36,322 nucleotides of DNA. Source: Clostridiaceae bacterium (GTDB taxonomy: Bacteria; Bacillota; Clostridia; Peptostreptococcales; Natronincolaceae). Location: the NCBI GenBank assembly GCA_018432235.1, contig JAHDLO010000032.1, positions 1 to 36,322 of the forward strand, written 5' to 3'. Within the stretch, counting starts at the first letter, position 1, and each line of letters starts with the position of its first letter. Under the pieces are notes generated by a model, which worked only from the letters and a program-made list of their open reading frames with translations, made no database searches and was not told the DNA's origin. The position numbers and the translations under genes are program-made. Positions 32,263 to 36,322 of the stretch are shown here, piece after piece.

Positions 32263-32326
32263 ATCATAAACTGTAATTCTTACAGGCTCCTAACAAAACA
32301 CGATTTATTTCTTACAGCTTTGTAAG
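32263..32326 (-). promoter_or_regulatory. Candidate response-regulator-controlled promoter for the ABC genes
   Basis: On the minus strand TATGAT (32268-32263) is a -10-like hexamer without a good -35. The 17 bases upstream hold CTGTAA-TTC-TTACAG (32271-32285), a 6-3-6 palindrome. A related palindrome, CTTACA-GCTT-TGTAAG (32311-32326), lies about 40 bases away, partly inside the last kinase codons. Two like sites on one face of the helix and a weak -35 fit activation by the cluster's own response regulator. This is inference from layout. Confidence 0.5.
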
Positions 32327-33222
32327 AACATTGAGAAAGTTGTATACTGCCCAGGCTTGGAATCCACAAGAATATAGCCCGCCTGTTTTTCAAATATCAA
32401 GGATGCCAGATAAAGCCCTAAGCCAACCCCCTCCACATCCTTAGCGTTCCGTCCCCGATAAAACCGCTTAAAGATGGAATTCCATTCATCGGGGGCAATG
32501 CCGATGCCATAATCGGTAATGCTGATTTTTGTGTAAATGGGCAGAGCTTCAACGAATATATTGATTTCATTGTCCGATGAGGAGTATTTGATCGCATTTT
32601 CCAGAATATTTGTGATTGCCTCGCTTGTCCATTTGCGGTCATGCAGCAATAAAACATCCTCAAAATACGCTGTTTGAATGGATATGTTTTTCTTAGTCGC
32701 CGCCCCATATACGGTACTGATGCTGTCGGAAATGGTTTGTTTGATACCTACGGGAATAGGAGATAATTCAATAGCTCCTACCTCCAGCCTTGACATTTTT
32801 ACAAGGCTGTCCATCATCCATTGCAGCTTTTCCGTTCCCGTTTTGATGCGCGATAAAAATTCCTGGCGCTGGGCTTCCTCAAGGCTTCCCTCAAGCAGCA
32901 GGTTTGTATACATGGCGACACCGGATAGGGGTGTTTTCATCTGATGGGACATATCTGATATAAAGCTTTGTATCATTTTTTTCTCCTGCTTGGTTTGAGA
33001 GATATCCATTACATTCATCTGAATGATTTTAATGGCTTTATGTGTCAGCTTGGAAAGTCTGCTGTCTGCCGCTGCCTCCAATGACAGCTCTGCATTTCTG
33101 GATAATATACTATCCAAAACCCGATCAATAGAATCGAAGGTTCCATTTACAAAACGATAGCTGAAAAGGATGGTCAAGCTGCACAAAATGACAGCAATAA
33201 CAATAGTAACTATAAGCGCCAT
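32305..33222 (-). CDS. Sensor histidine kinase with minimal sensing part
   Basis: A 305-residue kinase. It has only one clear membrane segment at the N-terminus (about 1-22) and no extracellular sensor domain. A short linker leads to HisKA with His93 (FISDMSHQMKTPLSGVAMY), then the ATPase domain with N box ITNILENAIKYSS (Asn205, Asn209), Asp237 (TDYGIGI) and G2 box GVGLGLYLA. The start is the ATG at 33222, preceded by GGAGGGG; an earlier ATG at 33243 overlaps the regulator end. Kinases of this kind usually sense through a partner transporter, which here would be the FtsX permease (inference). Confidence 0.92.
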   Translation of the reverse strand: MALIVTIVIAVILCSLTILFSYRFVNGTFDSIDRVLDSILSRNAELSLEAAADSRLSKLTHKAIKIIQMNVMDISQTKQEKKMIQSFISDMSHQMKTPLSGVAMYTNLLLEGSLEEAQRQEFLSRIKTGTEKLQWMMDSLVKMSRLEVGAIELSPIPVGIKQTISDSISTVYGAATKKNISIQTAYFEDVLLLHDRKWTSEAITNILENAIKYSSSDNEINIFVEALPIYTKISITDYGIGIAPDEWNSIFKRFYRGRNAKDVEGVGLGLYLASLIFEKQAGYILVDSKPGQYTTFSMFLQSCKK

Positions 33223-33224
33223 CC

Positions 33225-33908
33225 TTACACCCCTCCGTTCCAAATGTAGCCTATGCCGTGGATCGTCTTAATGATATAAGGATTTTTGGGATCCTCCTCC
33301 AGCTTTGCACGTAGGCGGCTGATATTAACGGGCAAGGTATTTTCATCCACGAAATTTCCGGCGTTGTCCCATAGCGCAGAGAGGATTTGTTCTTTTGAAA
33401 GCACTTGTCCGGCATTCGTCATAAGAAAAACAAGCAGCTTGAATTCTGTAACGCTGATAGAAATTTCTTCTTCACCGCGATAAAATTTGCATGTGTCCTT
33501 ATCCAGTCTGTATTGGCCGGAGCTGATGATATGTCGGCTTTCCCCTTCTGTGCGGCGCAACAATGCTTCCACTCTTGCCCTGAGGATGGAGAGCGAAAAC
33601 GGCTTGGTAATATAATCGTCCGCACCTGCCAGTAAGCCCGATACCTCGTCGGTTTCCAAATCGCAAACCGTAAGCATAATAATTGGGACGTTTGAATATG
33701 ACCTGATTTCTTTGCACAAGTCCATTCCATTGCCATCCGGCAACCCCAAATCCAGTATGATAAGGTCAGCTTTGTGCTGCGCCATGAGCCGTTTCCCTTC
33801 TTTGATAGAGCTTGCCGAAACAGCCTGATAACCGTCTCTCTCTAAAGTAAATGCAATGCCACGGTTTAAGTTTTCATCATCTTCCAATATCAAAATCGTT
33901 TTTTTCAT
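33225..33908 (-). CDS. OmpR-family response regulator
   Basis: A 227-residue regulator with receiver (LEDDENLNRG; phospho-acceptor Asp53 in LIILDLGLPDGNG; ITKPFSLSIL) and OmpR winged helix (SVTEFKLLVFLMTNAGQVLSKEQILSALWD; VNISRLRAKLEEDP). The start at 33908 is chosen because GGAGGT lies 7 bases before it; the frame stays open upstream to 33986 but that stretch lies in the small HTH gene. Its ATG overlaps the HTH stop (ATGA) and its stop is two bases before the kinase start, so three genes are coupled. It should control the ABC genes. Confidence 0.95.
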   Translation of the reverse strand: MKKTILILEDDENLNRGIAFTLERDGYQAVSASSIKEGKRLMAQHKADLIILDLGLPDGNGMDLCKEIRSYSNVPIIMLTVCDLETDEVSGLLAGADDYITKPFSLSILRARVEALLRRTEGESRHIISSGQYRLDKDTCKFYRGEEEISISVTEFKLLVFLMTNAGQVLSKEQILSALWDNAGNFVDENTLPVNISRLRAKLEEDPKNPYIIKTIHGIGYIWNGGV

Positions 33909-34099
33909 TGTGTACCTCCGTTGTTTTCTTTGCTTTGCTTCAAGCGTGGGTCCTGAGGCTTTGGAGCCTCCTTGGGGATTGCCCAAACTCGGCTAAAACG
34001 AATGGCGCCCACGACACGTCCTTGTTCGCATAGCTGTTGTACTCGCCTGCTGGAAATGCCCCATTTATCAGCCGCCTGCTGTGTTGAAATATAATCCAT
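33905..34099 (-). CDS. Small helix-turn-helix protein (excisionase-like fold)
   Basis: A 64-residue protein with one HTH: YISTQQAADKWGISSRRVQQLCEQGRVVGAIRF, residues 3-36, the winged-helix pattern of excisionase/MerR-like DNA binders, followed by a basic tail rich in Pro, Lys and Gln. GAAAGGAAACG precedes the ATG. It is the first gene of the cluster and overlaps the response regulator by 4 bases, which suggests a regulatory role with it rather than a phage origin; no integrase or phage gene lies nearby. Its target is unknown. Confidence 0.8.
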   Translation of the reverse strand: MDYISTQQAADKWGISSRRVQQLCEQGRVVGAIRFSRVWAIPKEAPKPQDPRLKQSKENNGGTQ

Positions 34100-34448
34100 A
34101 TCTATCGTTTCCTTTCTATTTAATCAGAACATTATATAATCTGCCAATTATAATTATATACGCTTAAACGAATAGAAACAAGTCCAGCGCAAACCTGCCA
34201 GTGTACTCAAAAAAAATCACTAATCCGAGGGAAATTTTCGCTTTGATGAACACCGTCATAGGTATAAAAGTGCTTTTTAGAATTAATTCTCTTTCAGAGG
34301 TATTTTATGAAAATTTATCAATTTTAATAGGAGTTTATTAGAAGAAATAAAAAGCAGAAAGAAGGCAATATAGCTTAAGCATCATATGATAATTATATAA
34401 CGGAATCTTAATTTGTGTACAAACTTATTATCTAAGGTGGTGAAGCAA
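34100..34448. other. Divergent intergenic region before the HTH cluster and the collagen-like gene
   Basis: About 350 bases. It holds the minus-strand promoter of the cluster (34153-34181) and, toward the right, AT-rich DNA leading to the collagen-like gene. CATATGATA at 34383-34391 fits the CATAnnnTA -10 of mother-cell sigma factors (sigma E/K), which would suit an exosporium protein, but no -35 was found. AAGGTGGTG (34434-34442) is the ribosome binding site. Confidence 0.45.
34153..34181 (-). promoter_or_regulatory. Sigma-A promoter of the HTH-regulator-kinase cluster
   Basis: On the minus strand TTGTTT (34181-34176), 17 bases, TATAAT (34158-34153). It lies 54 bases before the start codon of the small HTH gene. 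Confidence 0.6.
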
Positions 34449-36322
34449 ATGGCCTTAAATGATCTGATTATTAATGGTGGATTTGAAACTGAGGACTTCC
34501 CGCCATGGGGCGCTGTTAATGCCGGTATTACCCTGCGATACAAGCACTCTGGCTATTATGCAGCCCAGCTAGCAGGCGGGCCAATTAATTCCTTCACATA
34601 TCAATTCGTCCCAGTAAAATCAGGAGAAGTATATCAATTAATCCTTTCCTTAGCCAAAGTCGGAGACGGCATCAGTCCGCCTATTTCAATATCTATAGCG
34701 TATTATGATGCTGATCTAAATTTTTATGGCTACGGTCTTATTGCCAATGTCTCTACTCCAATGCTACCGGATGTTCTGCAAGGAACCTGGTTAGAAATCT
34801 ACAAAATCGCTGATGCAGTGCCCCTAGGGGCAACTCAAGCTCTGGTTTTAATCATCAAGCTATCTCAAGAAGGCAGCGTTGATATTGTTCTTGATGATGT
34901 TTCATTGTTAAGCTTAAATTTAAGTGGTGTTTCTGGCCCTACTGGGGCTACTGGCCCTATTGGTACAACTGGTCCCACTGGGGCTACTGGACCTATTGGG
35001 GCTACTGGTACGACTGGAGCTACTGGACCTGCTGGTACGACTGGAGCTACTGGACCTGCTGGTACGACTGGCTCGGCTGGCGTGACTGGCCCCATAGGTG
35101 CTACTGGTGCTGCTGGACCTACTGGCATGGCTGGTCCTGCTGGTACGACTGGCCCTATTGGCGTGACTGGTTCTATTGGAGCTGTTGGACCTGTTGGCAT
35201 AGCTGGTCCTGCTGGCCCTGCCGGCATAACTGGTCCTACTGGCATAGCTGGCCCTACTGGCCCTATTGGTACAACTGGTCCCACTGGGGCTACTGGACCT
35301 ATTGGGGCTACTGGTACGACTGGCCCGGCTGGAGCTACTGGAGCTACTGGAGCTACTGGACCTGCTGGTACGACTGGCTCGGCTGGCGTGACTGGCCCCA
35401 TAGGTGCTACTGGTGCTGCTGGACCTATTGGCCCTGTTGGTATAACTGGACCTACTGGCATGGCTGGTCCTGCTGGTACGACTGGCCCTATTGGCGTGAC
35501 TGGTTCTATTGGAGCTATTGGAGCTGTTGGACCTGTTGGTGCTACCGGACCTGCTGGCGTGACTGGCCCCACTGGTGCTACTGGGTCTGTTGGCATAGCT
35601 GGTCCTGCTGGCCCTGCAGGTGTAGCTGGTCCCATCGGAGTTACTGGCCCTACTGGGGCTACTGGACCTATTGGTACAACTGGTCCCACTGGCGCTACAG
35701 GACCTATTGGGGCTACTGGTACGACTGGCCCTGCTGGAGCTACTGGCCCTGCCGGCATAACTGGTCCTACTGGCATAGCTGGCCCTGCCGGCATAACTGG
35801 TCCTACTGGCATAGCTGGCCCTACTGGCATAGCTGGCCCTGCCGGCATAACTGGTCCTACTGGCATAACTGGTCCTACTGGCATAGCTGGTCCTACTGGC
35901 ATAACTGGTCCTACAGGCATAGCTGGTCCTACTGGCATAACTGGTCCTACTGGCATAGCTGGTCCTACTGGCATAACTGGTCCTACTGGCATAGCTGGTC
36001 CTACTGGCATAGCTGGCCCTGCCGGCATAACTGGTCCTACTGGCATAGCTGGTCCTACTGGCATAACTGGTCCTACTGGCATAGCTGGCCCTACTGGCAT
36101 AGCTGGCCCTGCCGGCATAACTGGTCCTACTGGCATAGCTGGCCCTACTGGCATAGCTGGCCCTGCCGGCATAACTGGTCCTACTGGCATAGCTGGTCCT
36201 ACTGGCATAACTGGTCCTACTGGCATAGCTGGTCCTACTGGCATAACTGGTCCTACTGGCATAGCTGGTCCTACTGGCATAACTGGTCCTACTGGCATAG
36301 CTGGTCCTACTGGCATAACTGG
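34449..36322 (+). CDS. Collagen-like repeat protein, exosporium type, 3' end outside window
   Basis: The plus-strand frame from the ATG at 34449 stays open to the window edge (624 codons, no stop), so the gene is partial. AAGGTGGTG precedes it. Residues 1-162 form a globular domain (LNDLIINGGFETEDFPPWGA; YQFVPVKSGEVYQLILSLAKVG; SIAYYDADLNFYGYGL; GTTQ-like stretch; DIVLDDVSLLSL), a jelly-roll-like fold known at the front of collagen-type proteins in Firmicutes (NTTRR-F1-type, from memory). From residue 163 there are 154 uninterrupted Gly-X-Y triplets made only of Gly, Pro, Thr, Ala, Ile, Val, Ser and Met, with no charged residue. Thr-rich Y positions are like BclA, where they carry sugars. It is probably a spore surface or cell surface filament; the C-terminal domain is not visible. 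Confidence 0.9.
   Translation, partial: MALNDLIINGGFETEDFPPWGAVNAGITLRYKHSGYYAAQLAGGPINSFTYQFVPVKSGEVYQLILSLAKVGDGISPPISISIAYYDADLNFYGYGLIANVSTPMLPDVLQGTWLEIYKIADAVPLGATQALVLIIKLSQEGSVDIVLDDVSLLSLNLSGVSGPTGATGPIGTTGPTGATGPIGATGTTGATGPAGTTGATGPAGTTGSAGVTGPIGATGAAGPTGMAGPAGTTGPIGVTGSIGAVGPVGIAGPAGPAGITGPTGIAGPTGPIGTTGPTGATGPIGATGTTGPAGATGATGATGPAGTTGSAGVTGPIGATGAAGPIGPVGITGPTGMAGPAGTTGPIGVTGSIGAIGAVGPVGATGPAGVTGPTGATGSVGIAGPAGPAGVAGPIGVTGPTGATGPIGTTGPTGATGPIGATGTTGPAGATGPAGITGPTGIAGPAGITGPTGIAGPTGIAGPAGITGPTGITGPTGIAGPTGITGPTGIAGPTGITGPTGIAGPTGITGPTGIAGPTGIAGPAGITGPTGIAGPTGITGPTGIAGPTGIAGPAGITGPTGIAGPTGIAGPAGITGPTGIAGPTGITGPTGIAGPTGITGPTGIAGPTGITGPTGIAGPTGIT
34953..35517 (+). repeat. Duplicated block inside the collagen-like gene
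   Basis: The segment from 34953 to about 35184 recurs from 35259 to about 35517. Landmarks are shifted by 306 bases (34953 to 35259; 35052 to 35358), then by 333 bases after a 27-base insertion (35115 to 35448). Both shifts are multiples of nine, so the Gly-X-Y frame is kept. Phrases such as GPAGTTGSAGVTGPIGATG occur in both copies. Confidence 0.8.
35745..36322 (+). repeat. Near-perfect 18/36-base tandem repeat coding GPTGIT-GPTGIA
   Basis: About 32 units of 18 bases in a row run to the window edge. The common pair is GGTCCTACTGGCATAACT followed by GGTCCTACTGGCATAGCT, with variant units GGCCCTGCCGGCATAACT and GGCCCTACTGGCATAGCT mixed in. Even third codon positions are nearly identical, so the array is a recent expansion. 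It continues past the window edge. Confidence 0.9.

Noticed and set aside
33909..33986. Longer N-terminus for the second response regulator
   Set aside because: The stretch lies inside the small HTH gene in another frame; GGAGGT precedes the ATG at 33908, where the normal receiver domain begins.
34383..34391. CATATGATA as a mother-cell sigma factor -10 for the collagen-like gene
   Set aside because: The -10 pattern fits, but I found no matching -35, and such a short motif is common in AT-rich DNA. It is only mentioned in the intergenic entry.
34865..36316. A 483-codon open frame on the minus strand rich in Pro, Val and Met
   Set aside because: It is the mirror of the Gly-X-Y repeat on the plus strand. 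The plus-strand frame has a ribosome binding site, a recognisable N-terminal domain and a perfect collagen pattern; the minus frame has none of these.
35745..36322. Regular 36-base repeats that could suggest a CRISPR array
   Set aside because: The repeats are contiguous, without unique spacers, and code for in-frame GPTGI hexapeptides.

Overview
The window looks like chromosome of a low-GC, Gram-positive, endospore-forming anaerobe of the Clostridia (an Alkaliphilus- or Natronincola-like organism would fit; this is inferred from gene content, not a database match). Supporting signs are strong AGGAGG-type ribosome binding sites, lipobox lipoproteins, a manganese catalase of the spore-coat type, a collagen-like protein of the exosporium type, an FmdE-family protein, a DUF362 ferredoxin-like protein and a small Cys-rich DUF6485-like protein. 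No rRNA, tRNA, CRISPR array, prophage or transposase gene was seen. Many predicted starts move to an internal codon once the ribosome binding site is considered; the coordinates given use those starts.

Layout. 1-1700: a TetR regulator and an iron-sulfur flavoprotein in one operon, with a promoter that carries two operator copies. 1815-2492: Mn catalase. 2565-5928: response regulator, histidine kinase and beta-propeller lipoprotein, converging on the catalase across a 30-bp perfect palindrome. 5995-10504: acetyltransferase, YjiH membrane protein, DUF362 ferredoxin-like protein and PHP phosphoesterase, all on the minus strand. 10678-11577: AraC regulator. 11748-16243: a manganese system, mntABCD on the minus strand, divergent from mntR. 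16386-17354: tRNA-dihydrouridine synthase. 17547-19345: an FmdE protein and a methyltransferase behind a leader that ends in an intrinsic terminator, followed by a broken FecCD permease. 19666-23702: a complete Fur-type-controlled siderophore ABC operon. 23789-29159: housekeeping and hypothetical genes (a Cys-rich protein, mutY, a DUF6485-like protein, a tartrate/isopropylmalate dehydrogenase-like enzyme, a membrane protein and a DUF1905/OmdA protein). 29328-34099: a five-gene minus-strand cluster (small HTH protein, response regulator, histidine kinase, ABC ATPase, FtsX permease), probably a peptide or drug response system. 34449 to the window edge: a large collagen-like gene on the plus strand, cut off by the end of the window.

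Metal handling is the main theme: manganese uptake with its MntR sensor, a Mn catalase, a Fur-controlled siderophore importer, and the FmdE/methyltransferase pair with the remains of a metal-chelate permease. Between the genes lie five copies of a dispersed palindromic element with a GTCCCC core (three long hairpins, two short fold-backs); two of the long hairpins sit directly at gene ends.

The most promising leads are the candidate cis-regulatory leader before the FmdE gene (17577-17698), the winged-helix tail on the MntD-like permease, the TetR double operator, the candidate response-regulator sites before the ABC genes (32263-32326), the dispersed palindromes, and the repeat architecture of the collagen-like gene.
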